Assembly: GCA_964354375.1 (NCBI GenBank)
Contig: CAYGZQ010000051.1
Coordinates: 1 to 30,812, forward strand
Length of the DNA: 30,812 nt
Reading direction: 5' to 3'
Source of the DNA: CAYGZQ01 sp964354375 [NCBI: uncultured Planctomycetota bacterium]
Lineage (GTDB): Bacteria > JAJVIF01 > JAPKYR01
The notes below the pieces were generated by a model that was given only the letters and a program-made list of their open reading frames with translations, ran no database searches and was not told the origin of the DNA. Below, in pieces: positions 24,590-30,812 of this stretch (position 1 is its first letter; every line of letters starts with the position of its first letter). The translations under genes were made by a program, and so were the position numbers.

Positions 24590-27103
24590 CTATTTCCTAA
24601 ACGTCCACGGAACGCTATATGACAGCCTCGACAGTGTCTCCTGGTCCTCCACCGAGAGGCTGGACCCCAGCGCCGTCCCCGCGATCGCCCACGTGTAGTC
24701 CTGCTGCTCCGTCAGAAAATCATACATGTTCTGGGAAAGGACGAATTCACTCGTCGACTCGTTCAGCGGCACATAGAATGCCTCGCCTGCGGGCTTGACA
24801 CCCGTGATGCGGGCGACGTAATTGACCGCGCCGAGGCTGTCGGTCCAGTCGAACAACTCCATCGATTGCACGATCCCGTTGTGCGCGGGCGTGATGAGTT
24901 CCGGCGCAGTGTACTTCAGAATCAGTCTTGTTTCGGTCCAGTACTTCTGTCCACCGATAACTGATGCCACCGACCATTCCCACAGACCGTCCAGAGCATT
25001 TGTCTCTACAAATCGCGACGTCACGCAGAGCGCCGCGGTAGCGCCCGTGTTTACGCCCCCCTCCGGCAGAAACTGAGGATGAACGCCGTTGCGCCGGAAG
25101 TCCACCCGGTAGGCAGTCGGGCTTGTCTCCCAGGCGGGGTACCAGAAGAACGTGAGGTCAGTCCCGAGCGTGTAATTGAAGACGTATGCGGGAGCAACAA
25201 GCACGGGGGCCTTGGAGTCGGGCTCCTGATACTCGCTCATCACTGTATTCGCGGCGACCGCCCACTTCTCCTTCGATATTCCGGACGCTATCTCGGTCCC
25301 AACGACCTCGACGAGCACGTCCTTCCCAGCGTCCGACGGTCCGAACTGGATGTACTCCTTGTTCTCGTACTGCTTCGTCGTCTCATACAGCAGGTCTCCA
25401 CTCGATTTGGCGTACGCTTTCAGATCGAGATTACTCAGTTTCCACGATGTCCCCGACTTGTGCTTATTGTAGACGAGCACGACCCGGTCGCCGTCATGGA
25501 CAACCGGAATGCGGAACGTTCTGGTGTCGCCGGTCGATGAGAAAGACCCTGTGTACGTATCGGCGATATGCTCGTACGCGTTCCAGGCGTTTACGTAGCC
25601 GAAGCCGGAGTAGTAATCGGGTCCGGGTCCGGCCGGGCTCGACGTGAAATCCAGGGCTGTGGCAAACGTGAGCGCGCGGATCTCAAGCGAGCTTGTCACA
25701 CCCGCGCTCATAAGAACCGCCGCGACCCCGGAATAATGCGGAGCTGCGCAGGAGGTTCCGGTATAGTTGCCGAACCCTCCGCCGGGTTTAGCCGATATCG
25801 TCACCGTAGGGGCCATGATATCGGGCTTCAGTCGCTCTTCGCTGCCGTCCGCACCGTAGCATGGCCCGTACTTGCTGTTCGCATAGTATGTATCGTCGTC
25901 CCGCAGGGGCGTGTACTGGCCGTTCACTCCCGCCACCGCCACACCGTTGTAGCCCACCGCAGGCTTGTCATCGATCTGATCGTTCGCGCAGCCCGCATCC
26001 CGATTTCCAGCCCCGAGCGACCACACGACATCATACAGGTCCACCGTGTTGTCAAAATACTCCGAGAACATGTCGAGCCCGTCACGCTGGTCGCACGCCT
26101 GGGCGAAAACCATGCTGAAATTGAGCACCTGCGCATCGTTAAAGCCCGTTCCTCCCAGCGCAGCCCAGTCGTACGCCTCCTTCACTGCCACGAAGCCGTT
26201 ATACCCGTCGCACAACTTCGCGTTGTAGTACCTGTCGATGCCCCACGCCATGCCCCGATGTGTCGCATCCTGCGACGCGATCACTCCCGCCGTATGAGTA
26301 CCGTGATTAGACGTGTCATCCGGCGTGCAAGCGGGCGCAAAGGTGGGGAACTTCTCGGACTCGATCTCCAGCCCATCGAACGCCTCGTGCTGCGTGTACA
26401 CACCCGTATCCACGCCCATTACCGCCACCCCCTCGCCATGAAAGCCGATATCCCAGACCGCCTGCGGATACGCCCCCGGCCGGAGCTGCAGAGATTGCGC
26501 CGAGTAATTCGTCGCAGGAACCGCCTCGAAATCCTCCGTCACCTCCAATACCCCCGGGATCGCCCGGATTTGAACAATGTGCTCCCGTTTCGTCACCACC
26601 GTAAGCGAGTTCAGGACCAGGTCGCTCGAAGCGACCGCCGTGTCCGGTATAGTTTCTATCTTGCCGATCACGGCCGTCTGGATTCCATCGAGCGAGGACC
26701 TGAGGATGGAGGTCACCATTGCCGCCCGTTCACGCTTGAGGGCGAATATCTGTTCGACCAGAGGCCGGATGCGCGACTGAATGGACGGGTCTGCGATGTT
26801 TGCCCGGTTGGACCGGTAGATCTCCTTGATCTCGTCCGAAAAGGTCTCGATCTGCGGGAACGCCAGGTCCGCGGCGTTGATCGCATCCGTGTAGACGTTC
26901 TCGGGCGCTCCGTCGAGGAGAACAATCAGGGTAATGGAATCCGGAGACTGCGAGAGCGCAGCGGCCTCCTCGGGGTTCTGAGACTGCCTCGACGGGGGGC
27001 TCTCAACGGAGGGGGATGTCGGGGCCTTGCCCGAGCACCCCACCGCAAGCGTAATCAGGATGATGGATAATACAGCGATAGCGACTGACTTATTGAGTTT
27101 CAT
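24590..27103 (-). CDS. Subtilisin-like (S8) serine protease lipoprotein, copy 2
   Basis: 837 residues, the same length and domain order as copy 1 with no visible gap: lipobox Cys23, propeptide-like region, S8 domain with Asp232 (VDTGV), His267 (NHGTHTAG) and Ser451 (GTSCAAPH), then beta-sandwich and fibronectin-like regions. It is very similar through residues 1-620 and 705-837, but clearly different between about 622 and 703. HGTHTAG is nearer the usual S8 consensus than the HGTHSCG of copy 1. Its own promoter lies at 27156-27184, against a family 2 element. The divergent neighbour is the bat operon. It is expected on the outer face of the envelope; no substrate can be named. Confidence 0.93.
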   Translation of the reverse strand: MKLNKSVAIAVLSIILITLAVGCSGKAPTSPSVESPPSRQSQNPEEAAALSQSPDSITLIVLLDGAPENVYTDAINAADLAFPQIETFSDEIKEIYRSNRANIADPSIQSRIRPLVEQIFALKRERAAMVTSILRSSLDGIQTAVIGKIETIPDTAVASSDLVLNSLTVVTKREHIVQIRAIPGVLEVTEDFEAVPATNYSAQSLQLRPGAYPQAVWDIGFHGEGVAVMGVDTGVYTQHEAFDGLEIESEKFPTFAPACTPDDTSNHGTHTAGVIASQDATHRGMAWGIDRYYNAKLCDGYNGFVAVKEAYDWAALGGTGFNDAQVLNFSMVFAQACDQRDGLDMFSEYFDNTVDLYDVVWSLGAGNRDAGCANDQIDDKPAVGYNGVAVAGVNGQYTPLRDDDTYYANSKYGPCYGADGSEERLKPDIMAPTVTISAKPGGGFGNYTGTSCAAPHYSGVAAVLMSAGVTSSLEIRALTFATALDFTSSPAGPGPDYYSGFGYVNAWNAYEHIADTYTGSFSSTGDTRTFRIPVVHDGDRVVLVYNKHKSGTSWKLSNLDLKAYAKSSGDLLYETTKQYENKEYIQFGPSDAGKDVLVEVVGTEIASGISKEKWAVAANTVMSEYQEPDSKAPVLVAPAYVFNYTLGTDLTFFWYPAWETSPTAYRVDFRRNGVHPQFLPEGGVNTGATAALCVTSRFVETNALDGLWEWSVASVIGGQKYWTETRLILKYTAPELITPAHNGIVQSMELFDWTDSLGAVNYVARITGVKPAGEAFYVPLNESTSEFVLSQNMYDFLTEQQDYTWAIAGTALGSSLSVEDQETLSRLSYSVPWTFRK

Positions 27104-27155
27104 GCGTAAGGCTCATCTCTCTTGAGGCATGGATTACGCTGCGTCCGCATGTTCG

Positions 27156-27184
27156 ATTGTATCAGAACCGGGTATGATTTTCAG
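27156..27184 (-). promoter_or_regulatory. Promoter of S8 protease copy 2
   Basis: CTGAAA (27179-27184), 17 nt, TACAAT (27156-27161) with TG one base upstream, all on the minus strand. It is identical in layout to the promoter of copy 1 at an offset of 2,800 bp. The -35 box touches the first base of the family 2 element. Confidence 0.72.
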
Positions 27185-27312
27185 TAGGGGCCGGTGCCCT
27201 CCACAAACGAGTCCGCGAGTTTGTGGAGGTGTCAGACTGGCTCTTCTTCATTATGAGACCTCCACAATCCGCCGCGGCGGACGAAGACTCCGCTTGTGGA
27301 GGGCACCCCTAC
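27184..27312. repeat. Family 2 double-hairpin element, diverged copy D
   Basis: A 129-bp element bounded by GTAGGGG..GTGCCCTCCACAA and its inverse TTGTGGAGGGCACCCCTAC. The left hairpin is CCTCCACAAAC/GTTTGTGGAGG. The right hairpin is CCTCCACAA/TTGTGGAGG around a TCCGCCGCGGCGGA core. GGTGTC and GAGACC face each other in the middle as in copies A and B, though the stem sequences differ. It fills most of the divergent gap between the protease and bat genes. Confidence 0.82.
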
Positions 27313-27336
27313 GATGACGCCAGTTTCCTCTCATCG

Positions 27337-27345
27337 TGGTATCAT
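27337..27345 (+). promoter_or_regulatory. Candidate extended -10 for the bat operon
   Basis: TG-G-TATCAT, predicting a transcript start near 27352 and a leader of about 45-57 nt that contains the hairpin at 27366-27392. No strong -35 is visible. Confidence 0.4.
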
Positions 27346-27365
27346 TAATAATGCGAACCAAACAG

Positions 27366-27398
27366 GCCCTTCGACGGTCTTGAGAGAAGGGCGTTTTT
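27366..27398 (+). promoter_or_regulatory. Leader hairpin with U-tract before batA
   Basis: GCCCTTC (27366-27372) pairs with GAAGGGC (27386-27392) around 13 nt, followed by GTTTTT. This is the form of an intrinsic terminator, but no plus-strand gene lies upstream. The right arm contains AAGGG, the only Shine-Dalgarno-like sequence near the batA start, so the fold would both hide it and could end transcription. Confidence 0.5.
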
Positions 27399-27408
27399 GT
27401 GTGCATTT

Positions 27409-28461
27409 ATGGACGCTGTCTTTGATTGGTTATACCGGGCTTTTGTCCTGGGGCAACTGAGGTTCTACAACTGGCTGCCCGCCATCCTCCTGCTTGGACT
27501 CCCCGCCATCCTCTGGGCGTATTTCGTGTTCCAGAAGAAGCGACGCTGGCGGGTGAGCTACCCGATAACCTCGGTCCTTGCACGCATCCCGCGCGTCGTC
27601 AGAGTTCGCCGACCCTCGCGCCACCTTCCCATGGTGCTTCGACTCCTCGTTCTTGCCCTGGTTGTTTTGGCGGCCATGCGTCCCCAGATGGGCAAGACCC
27701 ACGAGAAAATCAGGACCCAGGGCGTCGACATAATGCTCACCCTCGACATCTCTCCGTCCATGATGGCGCAGGATTTCAAGCCCAATCGCGCCGAGGCCGC
27801 GAAAGTGGTCCTGGCTGATTTCGTGAGACGGAACCAGAACGACAGGATGGGTCTGGTCGTGTTCAGCGGCATGGCGTTCACGCAATGCCCGATGACCACA
27901 GACACGGCCATCCTGGAGGAGTTCGTCAACCAGGTCCAGCTCGGCGACGTCCTCGAAAGCGGGACCGCGATCGGCGACGCGATTGTCACGTCCGTGGCCA
28001 GGTTTCCCGACGAGCATGTGCCCAGCAAGGTCATGATTCTCCTCACTGACGGCGAGCACAATATCGGTCGTTTCGACCCGATGACCGCAGCTCGAATCGC
28101 CAACAGGATGGGCGTGCGCATCTATACGATCGGCGTGGGCAGCCGCAAGCCCACCCCCATTCCGGATCCGTACGCTCCGGGTGAGTACCTTAGACAGTTC
28201 GGCGAGCTGGTCTATACAAGGCTCGATGAAGAGACTCTTAAGGATGTCGCAAGCCTGACCGGGGGACGGTACTACCGTGCCGAGGACGAGAACGCCCTGG
28301 CGGCCATTTATCGCGAAATCGGGCAGCTTGAGACCCATGAGATCGAAAGCGTCAAGTACACAACCTACACAGATTTGTTCCAATGGGTGGTCGGGACGGC
28401 ACTTGTGTTTCTCGCGCTCGAATTGATAACAAGACACCTTTGGGGTCGAGTGCTCCCTTAG
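27409..28461 (+). CDS. batA: BatA-like vWA membrane protein
   Basis: An inner-membrane protein with a periplasmic-side vWA domain, from the aerotolerance (Bat) group, whose function is still uncertain (chaperone-like or MoxR-assisted assembly roles are proposed). The 350-residue product has two N-terminal helices (about 20-40 and 75-92, the second followed by MRPQMG), the vWA domain with MIDAS LDISPSM (Asp113, Ser115, Ser117), SGTAIGDAI and LLTDGEHN, and a C-terminal helix (WVVGTALVFLALELI). The start is uncertain: the ATG at 27409 has no ribosome site, while an in-frame TTG at 27397 has AAGGG 5 nt upstream, inside the leader hairpin. batB follows after 12 nt. Confidence 0.88.
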   Translation: MDAVFDWLYRAFVLGQLRFYNWLPAILLLGLPAILWAYFVFQKKRRWRVSYPITSVLARIPRVVRVRRPSRHLPMVLRLLVLALVVLAAMRPQMGKTHEKIRTQGVDIMLTLDISPSMMAQDFKPNRAEAAKVVLADFVRRNQNDRMGLVVFSGMAFTQCPMTTDTAILEEFVNQVQLGDVLESGTAIGDAIVTSVARFPDEHVPSKVMILLTDGEHNIGRFDPMTAARIANRMGVRIYTIGVGSRKPTPIPDPYAPGEYLRQFGELVYTRLDEETLKDVASLTGGRYYRAEDENALAAIYREIGQLETHEIESVKYTTYTDLFQWVVGTALVFLALELITRHLWGRVLP

Positions 28462-28473
28462 GATGAGTGGCCG

Positions 28474-29493
28474 ATGAATTTCTACAGCGCGACATATCTG
28501 CTTCTTCTCCTTCTGATCCCCGTACTTTTTGTCGGGGCCTGGCTGACCGCTCAGGCACGGGAGAAGGCGAGGGAGAAATTCGCGCCGGAGCACCTGTTTT
28601 CCAGGATCGCGAACCCGGAGCCCCAGTCGCGCATTTTCGTGCGTACCCTGCTCGCGGCGATCGCCCTTGTGTTTCTCATTCTCTCGTTCGCGCGTCCGCA
28701 GGGGGGACAGCAAGTAACCGAAGAGGAGGTCGTGGGCATCGACATCCTTCTGGCGATCGACGTGTCAAGGTCGATGCTCGCCGCCGATCTCTATCCGAAC
28801 CGTCTCACGGCCATCAAGACCGTCACCAATGAGTTTATCGATTCCAGCTACGGCGACCGCATCGGTGTCGTCGCGTTCGCCGGCGACGCGGTGGTCGTGT
28901 GCCCGCTGACCACCGATCACGGCAGCGTTCTCGGCTTCATCGACCGCCTCACCACCGAGGAGCCCCTCCGACCCGGAACCGGCATCGGCAACGCCATTCA
29001 TGTCGGAGTCAACCGTCTCAAGCAATCCGAGGGCGGACGGGTGATGATCCTCCTCACCGACGGCGAGAATAATAAGGGCATGGACCCCATCGAGGCCGCT
29101 GCGGAGGCGAAGTCCGAGGGGGTCCGGATTTACACCGTCGGCGTCGGCACGACCGCAGGCGCTCCGCTACCCGACCAGAGTCAGTCGATGCTCGGAACAA
29201 GATACAGAACCGACGACCGCGGAAATACGATAAAGGTCGGTCTCGACGTGGCCGCGCTCGAAAAAATCGCCCAGGACACCGGCGGCAAATATTTCCAGGT
29301 CTCCAGCCAGCGCCAGCTTCACTCGCTTTATTCCAACATAACGCACGAGGACGAGACCCGCTTTCAGGCGAGGCGCATTGTGCGTCGCGAAGAGCTCGCG
29401 CCCTATTTTCTCTTCATCGCCGCCTTGTTTTTGATCCTCGAAGCGTTCTACTCTTATATCACCCCCGCAGAGGTGCGCCATGCGAAAGCCTGA
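28474..29493 (+). CDS. batB: BatB-like vWA membrane protein
   Basis: 339 residues with the same plan as BatA: N-terminal helices at about 5-25 and 55-72 (ending SFARPQGG), a vWA domain with MIDAS AIDVSRSM (Asp96, Ser98, Ser100), Thr169 in GTGIG and Asp196 in LLTDGENN, and a C-terminal helix (YFLFIAALFLILEAFY). BatA and BatB are normally found side by side and are thought to interact in the membrane. The ATG is preceded by AGGATGAGTGG. It overlaps batC by 14 bp, so the three genes are one operon. Confidence 0.92.
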   Translation: MNFYSATYLLLLLLIPVLFVGAWLTAQAREKAREKFAPEHLFSRIANPEPQSRIFVRTLLAAIALVFLILSFARPQGGQQVTEEEVVGIDILLAIDVSRSMLAADLYPNRLTAIKTVTNEFIDSSYGDRIGVVAFAGDAVVVCPLTTDHGSVLGFIDRLTTEEPLRPGTGIGNAIHVGVNRLKQSEGGRVMILLTDGENNKGMDPIEAAAEAKSEGVRIYTVGVGTTAGAPLPDQSQSMLGTRYRTDDRGNTIKVGLDVAALEKIAQDTGGKYFQVSSQRQLHSLYSNITHEDETRFQARRIVRREELAPYFLFIAALFLILEAFYSYITPAEVRHAKA

Positions 29494-30652
29494 TCGAAAT
29501 CCTCACATCGCTCGCGCTGTAAGGGTCGGGCTGAAAATCCTTCTCGTGATGTTGCTGCTGCCCGGACTCGTCGCGTGGGAGTTTCCCTTCCTCTCCCAGC
29601 GCATCCGCGGCGACAACGATTTCCGCGCCGGCAGCTACGACAAGGCGATTGAGCATTACGCGAAAGCGATCGAGAAAGGCGGAAACGACTGGCAGGTCCT
29701 CTACAACCTGGGGACCTCATACTACAGGGCGGGCAAATGGGACGACGCGGTCGAGAACCTGACATACGCCTCCCAGATCGCCGAAAGCTCGGGCGCGGCC
29801 GACATCGATCGCGCCCACGTGCTCCACAACCTCGGGCTTGCGTATCTCCAGCTCGACGATTGCGAGAAGGCGGTCCCGGCCCTCACAAAAGCTGCGGAAT
29901 TAGCCAATGACGACAAGGACATCGCGAAAAATCTCGAGTTCGCGTCCGGTTACTGCCAGGGTAAGGGCAAGGATCCCTCCGAAAGCGAAGGCAGCAAGGA
30001 GACCGAGGGCGACGGCCAGAAGCAGGAGCAGCAGGGGCAGTCCGACAAGGAGCAGAGCAGCGACGCATCGAAGACTGAGGACCAGCAGAATCAGTCGCAG
30101 TGCGATCAGGGCAACCAGGAAGGCGGCGGCGGAGAAAACAAGGAGAACGATACCGCCCAGAACCAGGGTCAGAACAAGGACGAGACCGACCAGACCGGCG
30201 ATCAGGGCGAGAACAATAACAAGCTGGGCGGCGAGGGCAATCAGCCCGAGACCGACAAGCAGGAGGGTCAGGGCGACCAGAACAAGGATCAGCCCGACCA
30301 GTCGGGTAACCAGGACCAGAACAACCAGGGCGAGGGTCAGAACGATCAGAACAACGGTCAGGGCAATAATCCCCAGGACCAGCAGGGCGCAGGCGGCAGC
30401 GGGAACGCCGAGGAGCGCGGTCCCAGAGATGTCCCGGACGACGGGCTCAACCTGTCCGATTCCCAGGTGCAGGACCTTCTCGACCAGATGTCGCGACTGG
30501 AGCGTCAGAGGGCGCCAAGGTATTTCCACAACAATCCGACCGAGGGCGCCTGGATGGACGACGAATCTCTGTACGATCTCTTCCGAAGGCTGATTCTGGG
30601 GCTTCCCACCGACAATGCTATCGAGGAGCCCGACGACGGCATCGACTGGTAG
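29480..30652 (+). CDS. batC: BatC-like TPR protein with long hydrophilic linker
   Basis: A 390-residue protein completing the batABC order. A signal or anchor helix (about 18-32) is followed by three TPR units (about 42-150; NDFRAGSYDKAIEHYAKAI, WQVLYNLGTSYYRAGKWDDAV and HVLHNLGLAYLQLDDCEKAV). Next is a linker of about 160 residues, almost only Q, N, G, D, E, K and S (about 155-315), then a C-terminal segment (SDSQVQDLLDQMSRLERQRAPR), the typical BatC ending. BatC TPRs are thought to recruit partners to BatA/BatB. The start overlaps batB by 14 bp; GAGGTG lies 4 nt upstream. The linker is unusually long. No batD follows before the window ends; instead the repeat-rich tail begins. Confidence 0.88.
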   Translation: MRKPDRNPHIARAVRVGLKILLVMLLLPGLVAWEFPFLSQRIRGDNDFRAGSYDKAIEHYAKAIEKGGNDWQVLYNLGTSYYRAGKWDDAVENLTYASQIAESSGAADIDRAHVLHNLGLAYLQLDDCEKAVPALTKAAELANDDKDIAKNLEFASGYCQGKGKDPSESEGSKETEGDGQKQEQQGQSDKEQSSDASKTEDQQNQSQCDQGNQEGGGGENKENDTAQNQGQNKDETDQTGDQGENNNKLGGEGNQPETDKQEGQGDQNKDQPDQSGNQDQNNQGEGQNDQNNGQGNNPQDQQGAGGSGNAEERGPRDVPDDGLNLSDSQVQDLLDQMSRLERQRAPRYFHNNPTEGAWMDDESLYDLFRRLILGLPTDNAIEEPDDGIDW

Positions 30653-30673
30653 GGGCGCTGCTTGCTGTACCTC

Positions 30674-30766
30674 TCCCCCCCCTCAGCGCGAGATTAAAAA
30701 CCCCTCCCCCCCCTCAGCGCGAGATTAAAAACCCCTCCCCCCCCTCAGCGGGTGATTAAAAACCCC
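30674..30766. repeat. Three 31-bp tandem repeats
   Basis: Units at 30674-30704, 30705-30735 and 30736-30766, each T, C-run, TCAGCGCGAGATTAAAAACCCC; the third differs by a few bases (GGTG for CGAG). On the minus strand they give regularly spaced G-runs. They begin 21 bp past the batC stop. Confidence 0.88.
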
Positions 30767-30798
30767 CCCCCCCCCTTGGGGGGGGACTTAGGGGGGGC
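30763..30798. repeat. Family 1 element, right arm only
   Basis: A C-run of 14, TT, a G-run, ACTTA, a G-run and C. It overlaps the end of the 31-bp tandem array. The left arm seems to have been replaced by that array. Confidence 0.75.
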
Positions 30799-30812
30799 AT
30801 TGTGAGGAAAGG

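Larger units (their letters stand above)
21707..27184 (-). repeat. Tandem 2,800-bp duplication carrying two protease genes
   Basis: Unit 1 (about 21707-24384) and unit 2 (about 24507-27184) align at a constant offset of 2,800 bp: gene starts 24303/27103, stops 21790/24590, family 1 right ends 21739/24539 and -35 boxes 24379/27179. Similarity covers the 3' flank, both genes and the promoter, and stops at the -35 box. A 52-bp unique stretch (24385-24436) separates the units. Confidence 0.9.

Noticed and set aside
22660-27070. Two long plus-strand frames (22660-24288, 25568-27070) opposite the proteases
   Set aside because: Both are antisense to intact catalytic domains, and their similarity to each other follows from the duplication.
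27430-28713. 427-residue minus-strand frame opposite batA
   Set aside because: It is antisense to a recognisable vWA protein, with biased composition and no ribosome site.
29900-30593. Leu/Val-rich minus frame and Arg/Thr-rich plus frame in the batC linker
   Set aside because: Both are frame shadows of the repetitive Q/N/G/D/E/K codons; the minus one only imitates a membrane protein.
30674-30766. 31-bp repeats as a CRISPR array
   Set aside because: The units are directly tandem with no spacers between them, and no cas gene is present.

Overview
The window looks like part of the chromosome of an uncultured, diderm (LPS-making) bacterium of moderately high GC. The evidence is three Kdo/lipid A genes (kdsB, waaA, lpxK), many secreted or lipoprotein products, and Shine-Dalgarno starts of the GGAGG type. 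The phylum cannot be fixed from the sequence. The very repeat-rich intergenic DNA and the mix of envelope genes resemble genomes of uncultured candidate phyla, but that is only an impression. No rRNA, tRNA, CRISPR array, transposase or phage gene was seen.

Layout. (1) 1-874: G-rich repeats, an empty stretch, then a small basic winged-helix-like protein with its own promoter. (2) 1123-11483, all on the minus strand: kdsB, waaA, lpxK (Kdo and lipid A assembly), a family 4 uracil-DNA glycosylase, an M50 membrane metalloprotease, a YfhO-like polytopic protein, a small membrane lipoprotein, a tyrosine phenol-lyase and a TPR lipoprotein. (3) 11605-13523, plus strand: a translationally coupled pair, a seven-helix membrane protein with an HEATH motif and a membrane-anchored protein. 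(4) 13778-18570, minus: two tandem paralogous VIT-vWA secreted proteins, the second with a C-terminal membrane anchor. (5) 18878-21652, plus: a secreted protein of three PPC-like repeats, a membrane-anchored repeat protein and an MBL-fold hydrolase. (6) 21790-27103, minus: two tandem 837-residue subtilisin-like lipoproteins on a 2,800-bp duplication. (7) 27409-30652, plus: batA-batB-batC.

How it fits together. The right half is dominated by cell-surface proteins: four vWA domain proteins, two S8 proteases and one PPC-repeat protein. This suggests an envelope or extracellular adhesion and proteolysis function, which is inference. The left half is mostly housekeeping envelope biogenesis.

The most unusual feature is between the genes. 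At least three sequence-unrelated families of short palindromic elements occupy nearly every intergenic space. All share one plan, a hairpin, a spacer and an inverted hairpin. Family 1 (C-run/G-run, up to a perfect 33-bp terminal inverted repeat) sits against gene 3' ends. Families 2 and 3 often abut candidate promoters. A perfect 64-bp palindrome lies at 7837-7900. Several candidate promoters share an extended -10 box of the form TGnTAnnnT.
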